From contig JBBISU010000030.1 in assembly GCA_037441225.1 (NCBI GenBank), positions 1 to 34,740 of the forward strand: a DNA stretch of 34,740 nucleotides, read 5' to 3'. Shown one piece after another: positions 1 to 6,764 of this stretch. Position numbers and translations under genes: made by a program. The DNA is from JBBFMJ01 sp037441225. GTDB taxonomy: Bacteria > Acidobacteriota > Thermoanaerobaculia > UBA2201. How positions within the stretch are numbered: position 1 is the stretch's first letter; each line of letters opens with the position of its first letter. The notes beneath the pieces were generated by a model. The model had not been told where the DNA came from. It worked only from the letters and a program-made list of their open reading frames with translations, and searched no databases.

Positions 1-35
1 TTTTACTTATAATATAACACATTTTTATTTTTTTA

Positions 36-51
36 TGTGATTCAGATCACA
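36..51. promoter_or_regulatory. CRP-like operator palindrome
   Basis: TGTGA-N6-TCACA with a perfectly symmetric 16-bp outer arrangement, extended by one A/T pair on each side (35 and 52). This matches the consensus half-sites of the cAMP receptor protein (CRP/FNR superfamily). Its centre lies about 53 bp before the start codon of the nucleotidyltransferase gene, a normal position for an activator site. A Rex site is less likely because Rex operators carry TTGTGA/TCACAA ends. That a CRP-like protein binds here is inference; no such regulator gene lies in the window. Confidence 0.55.
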
Positions 52-84
52 TTTTTTAAAATTTTAATTTTAATGTTTTTAGTG

Positions 85-90
85 TAAAAT
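85..90 (+). promoter_or_regulatory. Probable -10 element of a leaderless promoter
   Basis: TAAAAT ends 6 nt before the ATG at 97 and there is no Shine-Dalgarno sequence in front of that ATG. The spacing places the transcription start at or next to the start codon. The same TAAAAT-6 nt-ATG arrangement is seen before the gene at 29938. Confidence 0.4.
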
Positions 91-96
91 ATTATT

Positions 97-597
97 ATGT
101 TTTATGAAGACCTCCTGAAAGAACTTTACAATGAAAATGTAAAGTTTGTTGTAACTGGTGGTGTTGCTTTAGTTTTGTATGGTGTTGTGCGCCTTACAGT
201 TGACATTGATTTAATTGTATCCCTCAAGAAAGATAATCTTAAAAAATTCTTAAAAATTCTTAAAAATCTTGGCTATGTACCAAAATTACCCTTAGATGCT
301 GAAGAAATTCTTGAGCCAAAAAAAAGGAATGAATGGAGAAAAGAAAAAAATATGATAGTATTTAATTTTTATCAAAAAAATAAACCAATAAATCAAATAG
401 ATTTATTTATAGATGAACCAATTCCCTTTAATGAGATAGAAAAAGAAATTGTATGGTTTGATGTGAAGGATTTCAAGATACCAGTTATATCTAAAAGACA
501 CTTAAAATTTATGAAGAAAATTTCAGGAAGAGAACAAGATAAGGCAGATCTTGAAATATTAGAACTCTTAGAAAAAGAAAATGAAAAAAAATTTTAA
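97..597 (+). CDS. Nucleotidyltransferase-fold protein (MNT/AbiEii-like, DUF6036-like)
   Basis: A 166-residue soluble protein with the minimal nucleotidyltransferase pattern: a TGG turn at residues 20-22, then R32-x-T-x-D36-x-D38 as the metal-binding DxD pair. A further acidic strand (QIDLFID, about residue 100) supplies the third carboxylate. Proteins of this build transfer nucleotides or act as the toxin-like half of MNT/HEPN or AbiEii systems; which applies cannot be decided here. It is followed, with a 17-nt overlap, by a 59-residue partner gene, so the two are probably translationally coupled. A CRP-like site lies upstream, and the start codon seems to be used on a leaderless transcript. 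Confidence 0.8.
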   Translation: MFYEDLLKELYNENVKFVVTGGVALVLYGVVRLTVDIDLIVSLKKDNLKKFLKILKNLGYVPKLPLDAEEILEPKKRNEWRKEKNMIVFNFYQKNKPINQIDLFIDEPIPFNEIEKEIVWFDVKDFKIPVISKRHLKFMKKISGREQDKADLEILELLEKENEKKF

Positions 598-760
598 AGG
601 ATATTCTTTCAAGCCATCAATAGAACAACTAAAAGAACTTAAAAGCCTTTCAGCAGAAGAAAAACTTGAATTTCTTGAAGAAGCAAATGAATTTGTATCA
701 AAATTTTTAAAAATTGAAGATATTGAGAGATTTAAAAAATTAGCTTTTTTAAAAACATAA
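581..760 (+). CDS. Small partner protein of the nucleotidyltransferase (59 aa, hypothetical)
   Basis: ATG at 581 lies inside the 3' end of the nucleotidyltransferase gene in another frame, and the frame runs to TAA at 758-760. The product is Lys/Glu-rich, predicted helical, with a SLSAEEKLEFLEEANEF stretch at about residues 23-39. From memory, very similar 'LSPEEKLEWLEEANRF' stretches recur in small proteins encoded beside DUF6036-type nucleotidyltransferases, which supports it being real. No catalytic residues are visible. By analogy with two-gene toxin-antitoxin modules it could be the neutralising or partner subunit, but that is inference from gene order only. Confidence 0.65.
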   Translation: MKKNFKGYSFKPSIEQLKELKSLSAEEKLEFLEEANEFVSKFLKIEDIERFKKLAFLKT

Positions 761-1107
761 AAGAAGATCTTTGTAAAACAAGAGTTTTCCTTTATAAATT
801 AATTTGCTTTTATTGTTTTTTAATATCTATGATTATAAAAATCTTATTTGCAGGGTGAGCAAACTGAAGCACCTACCAAAAAGCAGAAAAATGTTATATC
901 TCTTTATTCTTGTGCAAGAAAATTATATTTGATTTATATTGGTTATTTGAATAGTAATTATTCCAGCAAGATTAATCCCTGCAAGAACAAATATTTATTT
1001 ATAATTATTGCACATTCAAAACCTTTTGTTATGGGGTTTGGGAATGTGTTTATTTGAAAATTTAATTTTTTAATCTACAAAGTTGCAAACTGAATACCAA
1101 AATGATA
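761..1107. other. Intergenic region without a convincing gene
   Basis: About 350 bp between convergent genes. A 69-codon frame at 848-1057 begins with TTG, has no ribosome-binding site and an unlikely composition, so I do not call it. No strong terminator hairpin is visible. The decamer GCAAACTGAA occurs twice (about 859 and 1084), too little to call a repeat family. Confidence 0.5.
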
Positions 1108-2883
1108 TTAGTCAATTTTTAAAACTTCTAAGAATGCCTCTTGGGGGATTTCAACTTTTCCAATTTGCTTCATCCTCTTTTTCCCTTCCTTTTGTTTTTC
1201 TAAAAGTTTTTTCTTTCTTGTAATATCCCCACCATAACACTTTGCCAGAACATCTTTTCTAATTGGTGCAATCCTTTCCTTTGCAATGACCCTTTTTCCA
1301 ATTGCTGCTTGCAAAATTACTTCAAAGAGTTGCCTTGGTATATTCTTTCTCAATTTTTCCAAAATTTTTCTACCCTTTTCGTATGCCTTATCTTTATGAA
1401 CGACAACAGAAAAAGCATCTACAACCTGTCCATTTACAAGAATATTCAACTTTGTTAAATTTGAACCCTTAAAACCAATAAAGGAATAATCCATTGAAGC
1501 ATAGCCCTTTGAACAACTTTTGAGTTTATCATAAAAATCAACTATAATTTCAGAGAGTGGAAGTGTATATAAAAGCATAACCTTTTGATTTGAAAAAAAA
1601 TCCATCTTTTTTTGAATTCCCCTTTTCCCTTCGCAGAGTTTTAAAATTTCACCTAAAAATTCTGAAGGAGTAAAAATTGTAACTTCCATAAAAGGTTCTT
1701 CAATTTTGTAAATTTTTTCATCATCAGGTATGAGCGATGGATTTGAAATAATCTCGTAATTTTCTTCTGTCAAATAAACTCTATATTCAACGGAAGGGGA
1801 TGTAATTATAAGTTTTGCCCCAAATTCTTCTTCTAAGCGTTCTTGAATTATTTGCATATGCAAAATACCCAAAAACCCGCACCTGAAGCCAAAGCCCAAA
1901 GCAGTGCTAACCTCTGGAATATATGTAAAAGAAGCATCATTTAAATGCAATTTTTCTAAGGAATCCCTTAATTTTTCAAATTCTTCTGGGACTGTTGGAT
2001 ATAGCCCTGCAAAGACCATTGGTTTTAGCTCTTGAAAACCAGGAAGTGGCTCTTTTGCAGGATCTTTTGCATCTGTTATTGTATCTCCTATCCTTGCAAG
2101 TGATAAATCCTTTATCCCTGCATTTATAAAGCCCACCATACCTGTACCAAGTTTTTTTACCTCTTCTTCTTTTGGCTTAAAAATACCTATTCTTTCAACT
2201 TCAAATTCTTCTCTTGTTGAATATAATAAAATTTTTTTTCCAAATTCAATTGAACCATCCACAACTCTTATGAGCAAAGTAACCCCTCTGTAAGGATCGT
2301 ACCAGGAATCAAATATTAGTGCCTTTAATGGTTCATCCAAATTTCCTTTTGGTGGAGGAACTCTTAAAATCAATTCATCCAAGAGTTTTTCAACACCTTC
2401 CCCTGTCTTTGCAGAAACCCTTAAAACTTCCTTTTTTGGAATTCCTAATACAGCTTCTATTTGTTCTTCTACTTTTTCTGGTTCTGCAGAAGGAAGGTCA
2501 ATTTTATTTATAACTGGAATGATTGTCAAATTATTTGAAATTGCAAGGTATGCATTTGAAAGAGTTTGTGCCTCAACACCTTGTGTTGCATCAACCAAAA
2601 GTATTGCCCCTTCACAAGCAGAAAGAGAACGAGAGACCTCATAAGTAAAATCTACATGGCCTGGGGTGTCAATTAAATTTAAAATATATCCTTTATAATT
2701 TAATGTAACAGACCTTGCCTTAACTGTTATACCTCTTTCTCTTTCAACTTTTAAATTGTCTAAAATTTGTTCAACCATTTCTCTTTTTGAAACAGCGCCT
2801 GTCAGTTCCAATATTCTATCTGCCAATGTTGATTTCCCATGGTCTATATGGGCAATTATTGAGAAGTTCCTTATCTTATCCAT
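1108..2883 (-). CDS. lepA: Elongation factor 4 (ribosomal back-translocating GTPase LepA)
   Basis: A 591-residue translational GTPase that binds stalled ribosomes and promotes back-translocation or correct subunit assembly. The G-domain motifs are complete and at the N-terminus: AHIDHGKST (G1), RGITVKA (switch I), DTPGHVDF (G3) and NKIDLP (G4). Length and the C-terminal Lys/Arg-rich segment (DITRKKKLLEKQKEGKKRMK) fit LepA rather than EF-G, which is longer. It is the last gene of the mtnA-tsaD-lepA operon. Its ATG overlaps the tsaD stop codon by one base (TAATG), so translation is probably coupled. Confidence 0.97.
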   Translation of the reverse strand: MDKIRNFSIIAHIDHGKSTLADRILELTGAVSKREMVEQILDNLKVERERGITVKARSVTLNYKGYILNLIDTPGHVDFTYEVSRSLSACEGAILLVDATQGVEAQTLSNAYLAISNNLTIIPVINKIDLPSAEPEKVEEQIEAVLGIPKKEVLRVSAKTGEGVEKLLDELILRVPPPKGNLDEPLKALIFDSWYDPYRGVTLLIRVVDGSIEFGKKILLYSTREEFEVERIGIFKPKEEEVKKLGTGMVGFINAGIKDLSLARIGDTITDAKDPAKEPLPGFQELKPMVFAGLYPTVPEEFEKLRDSLEKLHLNDASFTYIPEVSTALGFGFRCGFLGILHMQIIQERLEEEFGAKLIITSPSVEYRVYLTEENYEIISNPSLIPDDEKIYKIEEPFMEVTIFTPSEFLGEILKLCEGKRGIQKKMDFFSNQKVMLLYTLPLSEIIVDFYDKLKSCSKGYASMDYSFIGFKGSNLTKLNILVNGQVVDAFSVVVHKDKAYEKGRKILEKLRKNIPRQLFEVILQAAIGKRVIAKERIAPIRKDVLAKCYGGDITRKKKLLEKQKEGKKRMKQIGKVEIPQEAFLEVLKID

Positions 2884-3890
2884 TAAAACTCCCAGTTTGG
2901 CATAATGTCAATTTTTTCAATATTTTTTGGTTTTAAATTTTTCAATTCTGTTAGATAACCAATCATTCCTGCATTGTCAGTTATAAATTTTTTATCAGGA
3001 AAATAAAGGTTTAAATTTTCTTCTTCTGCCCATTTCTTTGCTTCTTCCTGTAAGTATTTATTTGCAGAAACACCACCTGAAATTGATATATCTTTAACTT
3101 TCAAATTCTTTTGGAAATATTTTAACCTTTCTATCAATATTTCTACTAATTTATATTGAAAAGAAGAAATCAAATCAAGGGCATCTTTGCTTAAGAGATC
3201 ACCATTTTTTATTTTAAAACCCTGATGGATAAGCCTCGAAATATGGGATTTTATACCTGAAAAAGAAAAATCCATAGATTTATCACTCATCTTTGGGCTT
3301 GGAATTTTATATCTCTTAAAATCACCTTTTGAAAACAACTTATCAATTTCCGGACCTCCTGGATAAGGAAGCCCAAAAAGACGGGCAACTTTGTCAAAGG
3401 TTTCACCAACCGCATCATCCCTTGTCCTTGCTAAGATTTTTTCTCTGCCTTTTTCAACTAAATAAAGGGAAGTATGGCTTCCAGAGATAACAAGCCCTAA
3501 AAAAGATTTTGGAATATCCTTTTTGCCTATGAAAGGGGAGTAAAGATGTGCTTTTATGTGATTTACTGGAATAAGGGGCAAATTTAAGTTTATTGAAAGC
3601 CCTTTTGCATAAGACAAACCAACCAAAAGAGCAGGAGCAAGCCCAGGTCCTGTTGTCACTGCTATCTTTTTATATTTTTCTCTTGGAATTACTTTTTGAA
3701 ATTTTTTCATCAAGATTGGCAAATTTATCAAATGATAACGAGAAGCAAGTTCAGGCACAACTCCTCTAAAGGGCCTATGAATTTTAACCTGTGATGATAC
3801 TAATTGATATACTACATTATAATTTTCACAAAAGGCAATTGATGTCTCATCACAAGAGGTTTCAATGGCTAATATGCCTTTATGGCTCAT
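2883..3890 (-). CDS. tsaD: tRNA N6-adenosine threonylcarbamoyltransferase TsaD
   Basis: A 335-residue ASKHA-fold protein (Kae1/Gcp/YgjD family) that transfers the threonylcarbamoyl group to A37 of ANN-decoding tRNAs, working with TsaB and TsaE. Diagnostic features are the ETSCDET start, the iron-binding VNHIKAH motif (about residues 108-114), the glycine-rich VISGSHTSL loop and SGGVSANKYL near the C-terminus. TsaB and TsaE are not encoded nearby. It overlaps mtnA by 11 nt upstream, with an AAGGG ribosome-binding site inside the mtnA coding end, and lepA by 1 nt downstream. Confidence 0.97.
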   Translation of the reverse strand: MSHKGILAIETSCDETSIAFCENYNVVYQLVSSQVKIHRPFRGVVPELASRYHLINLPILMKKFQKVIPREKYKKIAVTTGPGLAPALLVGLSYAKGLSINLNLPLIPVNHIKAHLYSPFIGKKDIPKSFLGLVISGSHTSLYLVEKGREKILARTRDDAVGETFDKVARLFGLPYPGGPEIDKLFSKGDFKRYKIPSPKMSDKSMDFSFSGIKSHISRLIHQGFKIKNGDLLSKDALDLISSFQYKLVEILIERLKYFQKNLKVKDISISGGVSANKYLQEEAKKWAEEENLNLYFPDKKFITDNAGMIGYLTELKNLKPKNIEKIDIMPNWEF

Positions 3891-4839
3891 AAAAACCCTT
3901 ATCAGTAATTATTTTTGTTATCAATTCATAAGGAGTTATGTCAAAGGCAGGGTTTCTTGCAGAGACATTATAAGGCGTGATCCTTCTACCTTGAAAATTT
4001 AAAACTTCCTTTGTATCCCTTTCCTCAATTAAAATTTCCTTTCCTGATTGAATTTTCTTATCAATTGTTGATTCAGGGGCAGCCACATAAAAAGGGATAT
4101 TATGATACTTTGCTAAAATTGCCAGTTGATATGTTCCAATTTTATTTGCAGTATCACCATTTCTTGCAATCCTATCTGCACCTGTTATAACTGCTTCTAT
4201 TTTTAAGTTTTTCATAGCCCATCCAGCCATATTATCACATAAAACAGTTGTGGAAATCTTATCCTTTGAAAGTTCCCAGGCAGTCAAGCGAGCACCTTGC
4301 AGGAAGGGCCTTGTCTCAAGAGCAAAAATTTCTTGGCTAATTCCTTTTTCTTTGCATTTTCTAATAACACCCAAAGCAGTTCCATAGCCAGAAGTTGCAA
4401 GGGCACCTGCATTGCAAATTGTCATTATCCTTTTTTTATCTTTAAGTAGAGGAAAACCATTTTCACCAATTTTTTTGCAGGATAATAAATCTTCTTCTTC
4501 AATTTTTCTTGCTTCTTCTTCTAATCTTTCAATTGAACAATTGCTTTCAATCCAGACCTTTTCCATCCTTTCAATTGCCCAAAATAAATTTACAGCAGTA
4601 GGTCTTGTATTTTTTAAAACATTTAAAATATATTTTAAGTTTTTTCCTTCTTTTGCACCAATCAAAAAACCATAAGCAGCAGAAACACCAATGGCAGGCG
4701 CTCCCCTTACAACCATATTCTTAATTGCCTTTGCCACTTCAGACAATTTTTTACACTTTACATAAACCTCTCTTTGAGGTAACTTCCTTTGATCCAGCAA
4801 AATCAAAGCATCATCTTTATATTTTAAAGCAAACCACAT
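3880..4839 (-). CDS. mtnA: S-methyl-5-thioribose-1-phosphate isomerase
   Basis: A 319-residue aldose-ketose isomerase of the eIF2B-like family, converting methylthioribose-1-phosphate to methylthioribulose-1-phosphate in methionine salvage. Family motifs are RGAPAIG (about residues 44-50), the active-site CNAGALATSGYGTALGV loop with the catalytic cysteine, and TGADRIARNGDTANKIGT with the catalytic aspartate. The length is slightly short of the usual 340-350 residues. No other methionine-salvage gene is nearby, so it may also serve 5-deoxyribose salvage. It is the promoter-proximal gene of a housekeeping operon and appears to start on a leaderless transcript. Confidence 0.93.
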   Translation of the reverse strand: MWFALKYKDDALILLDQRKLPQREVYVKCKKLSEVAKAIKNMVVRGAPAIGVSAAYGFLIGAKEGKNLKYILNVLKNTRPTAVNLFWAIERMEKVWIESNCSIERLEEEARKIEEEDLLSCKKIGENGFPLLKDKKRIMTICNAGALATSGYGTALGVIRKCKEKGISQEIFALETRPFLQGARLTAWELSKDKISTTVLCDNMAGWAMKNLKIEAVITGADRIARNGDTANKIGTYQLAILAKYHNIPFYVAAPESTIDKKIQSGKEILIEERDTKEVLNFQGRRITPYNVSARNPAFDITPYELITKIITDKGFYEP

Positions 4840-4845
4840 TTAATT

Positions 4846-4854
4846 ATTATAGCA
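4846..4854 (-). promoter_or_regulatory. Extended -10 promoter of mtnA-tsaD-lepA, leaderless
   Basis: On the minus strand TGC-TATAAT is a full extended -10 element, and only six bases (4840-4845) separate it from the mtnA ATG. No Shine-Dalgarno sequence fits in that space, so transcription should start at or one base from the ATG. No good -35 is visible, as is usual for extended -10 promoters. Confidence 0.6.
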
Positions 4855-4903
4855 TTAAATTAAAATAAAACATTAAAAGAAGCATTACGGCATCAATATT
4901 TTT
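4849..4903 (+). repeat. 55-bp direct repeat, left copy (assembly overlap)
   Basis: These 55 bases are identical, base for base, to 5004-5058 on the other side of the N gap. A perfect repeat that ends exactly at the gap edge on both sides is the mark of two contigs whose ends overlap by one k-mer. Confidence 0.9.
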
Positions 4904-5003
4904 NNNNNNNNNNNNNNNNNNNNNNNNNNNNNNNNNNNNNNNNNNNNNNNNNNNNNNNNNNNNNNNNNNNNNNNNNNNNNNNNNNNNNNNNNNNNNNNNN
5001 NNN
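4904..5003. other. Scaffold gap of exactly 100 Ns
   Basis: A placeholder gap. Because the flanks are the same 55 bp, the real gap is probably minus 55 bp: the Ns and one repeat copy (155 bases in all) should be removed. The mtnA to 5203 intergenic distance would then be about 208 bp instead of 363. Confidence 0.9.
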
Positions 5004-5058
5004 ATAGCATTAAATTAAAATAAAACATTAAAAGAAGCATTACGGCATCAATATTTTT
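5004..5058 (+). repeat. 55-bp direct repeat, right copy (assembly overlap)
   Basis: Identical to 4849-4903. It begins at the first base after the Ns. See the left copy. Confidence 0.9.
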
Positions 5059-5072
5059 AAAACCAACATTTT

Positions 5073-5141
5073 TTAATCAGGAAGTTCTTCTTTTAAAACA
5101 ATATCTTATACAACCAACCTTCCACCTTTCTTTAAAACCCT
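5073..5141 (-). pseudogene. Possible remnant of a SAM-dependent (ArsM-like) methyltransferase
   Basis: Reading the minus strand from 5141, one frame gives RVLKKGGRLVV, a stop, DIVLKEELPD, then another stop. RVLKPGGRL is the hallmark post-IV strand region of class I SAM methyltransferases, and DIVL-ELP just after it recalls arsenite methyltransferases (ArsM/AS3MT). Nothing recognisable remains upstream. It is short, so chance resemblance is possible, but a decayed metalloid-resistance gene would suit the neighbouring metal operon. Confidence 0.3.
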
Positions 5142-5188
5142 TTTATTCCTTTTCCATTTTTATAAAGAAATAATTAAAACTATATTTG

Positions 5189-5197
5189 TGTTATAAT
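5189..5197 (+). promoter_or_regulatory. Extended -10 promoter of the metal-efflux operon
   Basis: TGT-TATAAT is a perfect extended -10 element. It ends five bases before the ATG at 5203 and eight before the in-frame ATG at 5206, so the first gene of the operon is probably translated from a leaderless mRNA. Confidence 0.6.
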
Positions 5198-5202
5198 TAT
5201 AA

Positions 5203-5523
5203 ATGATGAAGATTTATTTATTGTTTTTCTTTTTTTCTTTTATTTCTTCTCCTATTTTAGAGCAATATGTAATTTGTAATATGTCAAAAGATAGTGTTTG
5301 CAAATGCTCAAAGGAGCATAAAAATCATAGTTGCTGTAAAATAGTTAATATTTATAAAGATTTTGATATTTATACAAAACTTTATCAATTTGAATTAAAT
5401 AAGTCCTTTGAAAAAATTCAAATATTTTTTGAAAATTTAACTAATTTTTTTCTGCAAAGTAATAAAGAAATCAAAATAAAATCCCCGCCTTTAATTTATA
5501 TTACCTGCCAACTTTTAATTTGA
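5203..5523 (+). CDS. Small exported Cys-rich protein at the head of the metal-efflux operon
   Basis: A 106-residue protein of no family I can name with certainty. Residues 2-19 form a signal peptide or hydrophobic anchor. A Cys/His cluster follows: C25, C33, C35, H39, H42, C44 and C45, with another Cys near the C-terminus (C102). This suggests a periplasmic Cu/Ag/Zn-binding protein. Small exported Cys-containing proteins are known at the head of CusCBA-type operons in other bacteria (for example the HYC_CC_PP family), but I cannot prove membership. Two in-frame ATGs (5203, 5206) are possible. Its stop codon TGA (5521-5523) abuts the 5' arm of the hairpin that covers the next gene's ribosome-binding site. 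Confidence 0.7.
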   Translation: MMKIYLLFFFFSFISSPILEQYVICNMSKDSVCKCSKEHKNHSCCKIVNIYKDFDIYTKLYQFELNKSFEKIQIFFENLTNFFLQSNKEIKIKSPPLIYITCQLLI

Positions 5524-5572
5524 TAAATCCTCCTATTTAATTTTTAAAAAATTTAATTTAAGGAGGATTTAT
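5523..5572 (+). promoter_or_regulatory. Hairpin sequestering the ribosome-binding site of the TolC-like gene
   Basis: ATAAATCCTCCT (5523-5534) is the exact reverse complement of AGGAGGATTTAT (5561-5572). The right arm holds the whole Shine-Dalgarno sequence AGGAGG and the first two bases of the ATG at 5571. The 26-nt spacer is A/T only and can pair further with itself. In mRNA this should hide the start site. The left arm begins at the last base of the upstream gene's stop codon, so a terminating ribosome would cover it and free the start. That gives translational coupling; a thermometer-like role is an alternative. Confidence 0.6.
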
Positions 5573-6755
5573 GTTTTTTGTTTTATTTTTACTTTTTTTA
5601 AATGATTTTTCTCTTGATAAAATCATTGAAATTGCAAAGGAAAGATCCCCTTACCTTTTATCTTTAAAAAAAGAAATAGAGGCAAGGGAGGAAGAAATTT
5701 TACCTTCTTCTGCACTTCCAGATCCTATGTTAGATGTAATGTATCAAAATATTGGTTTTGACAATTTTTCATATGGAAAAGAAGAGATGTCTATGTTGAG
5801 TTTTAATATAAAGCAAAATTTATTATATCCAGGAAAAAGAAAAGCAGCAAAAGAAGTGGCAGAGGCAAAAAAGGAGATTTCATATTATTTTTACAAAATT
5901 GCAGAAGCAGAGGTTGTAAAAAGAATAAGGGAAATCTGGGCAGCCCTTTATTCTTTTGAAAAAGAAAAGGAAGGGCTTCAAGCAGGCATTGAACTTTTAG
6001 ATTTAATAAAAACTTCCCTTTCTGCTTCTATATCTTCTGGAACTTCACCTGTTGAAAGTTATTTAAAATTGGAAATTTTAAAAGGAAAACTTAAAGCAGA
6101 AGTTTTAAAGAAAGAACAAGAAATTTCATTATTTATAGAAGAACTTTCAAGGATTTCTTCTTTTGATTTTGAAAATATAAAAATTGAAAATCTTCCCAAT
6201 TTGGTTTTAGATGCAAATTTTAAGGAAAAAGCATTTTTGGAATCACCACAGATAAAGTACTTTAAATTTCTTTTAAAACTTCAAGAAAAGGAATTAGAAG
6301 AGCAAAAGCTTGCCTTAAAACCAAATTTTTCCTTAATTTCTGGAATTGGTTTAAGAGGTGGAATGGATCCAGCAATAACTGTTGGCACTTCAATTGAACT
6401 TCCCTTTTGGAAAAAAGAAAAGCAAATTCCATTGATTTATGCAAAGGAAAGTGAAAAAAACTCTTATGAAAAAATGCTTGAAGATGCAATTTTGAAGGTA
6501 AAAGAAGATTTGGAAAAGGGAGAAGAAATTTTAAAAAATTCAGAGGAAAGATTAAAGGTTTACAATGAAAGTTATCTTCAAAATTCCTCATCTGCAATAG
6601 AGGCAGCCCTTGCATTATTTATCTCATCAAAAGGGGATTTTTCAACTGTTGTTGAAGATATAAATCTTTGGATTGAAGGAAAAGTGGAAATTGCAAAAAT
6701 AGAAGCAGAAAAATTTATAGCAAAATCTAAAATTTTATACCATTTAAATAGATAG
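5571..6755 (+). CDS. TolC-family outer-membrane channel (CusC-like)
   Basis: A 394-residue outer-membrane efflux protein, the exit duct of a tripartite metal pump. After a short hydrophobic leader it carries long amphipathic helices. The typical early signature of metal-type TolC proteins is present: LPDPML...QNIG near residues 48-62, followed by a PGKR turn (about 90). Length is near the usual 400-450. Its start is set by a perfect AGGAGG, five bases before the ATG, that is also the right arm of a hairpin. The adaptor gene follows after 9 bp. Confidence 0.9.
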   Translation: MFFVLFLLFLNDFSLDKIIEIAKERSPYLLSLKKEIEAREEEILPSSALPDPMLDVMYQNIGFDNFSYGKEEMSMLSFNIKQNLLYPGKRKAAKEVAEAKKEISYYFYKIAEAEVVKRIREIWAALYSFEKEKEGLQAGIELLDLIKTSLSASISSGTSPVESYLKLEILKGKLKAEVLKKEQEISLFIEELSRISSFDFENIKIENLPNLVLDANFKEKAFLESPQIKYFKFLLKLQEKELEEQKLALKPNFSLISGIGLRGGMDPAITVGTSIELPFWKKEKQIPLIYAKESEKNSYEKMLEDAILKVKEDLEKGEEILKNSEERLKVYNESYLQNSSSAIEAALALFISSKGDFSTVVEDINLWIEGKVEIAKIEAEKFIAKSKILYHLNR

Positions 6756-6764
6756 GAGGAGAAT

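Noticed and set aside
848..1057. 69-codon plus-strand frame
   Set aside because: TTG start, no ribosome-binding site, no recognisable pattern and unlike the codon use of the neighbours.
859..1093. GCAAACTGAA occurring twice around 859 and 1084
   Set aside because: Only ten bases with no extended similarity; within chance for 350 bp of biased sequence.
4849..5058. A genuine direct repeat or insertion target duplication
   Set aside because: Copies end exactly at both edges of a 100-N placeholder, which an assembly overlap explains better.
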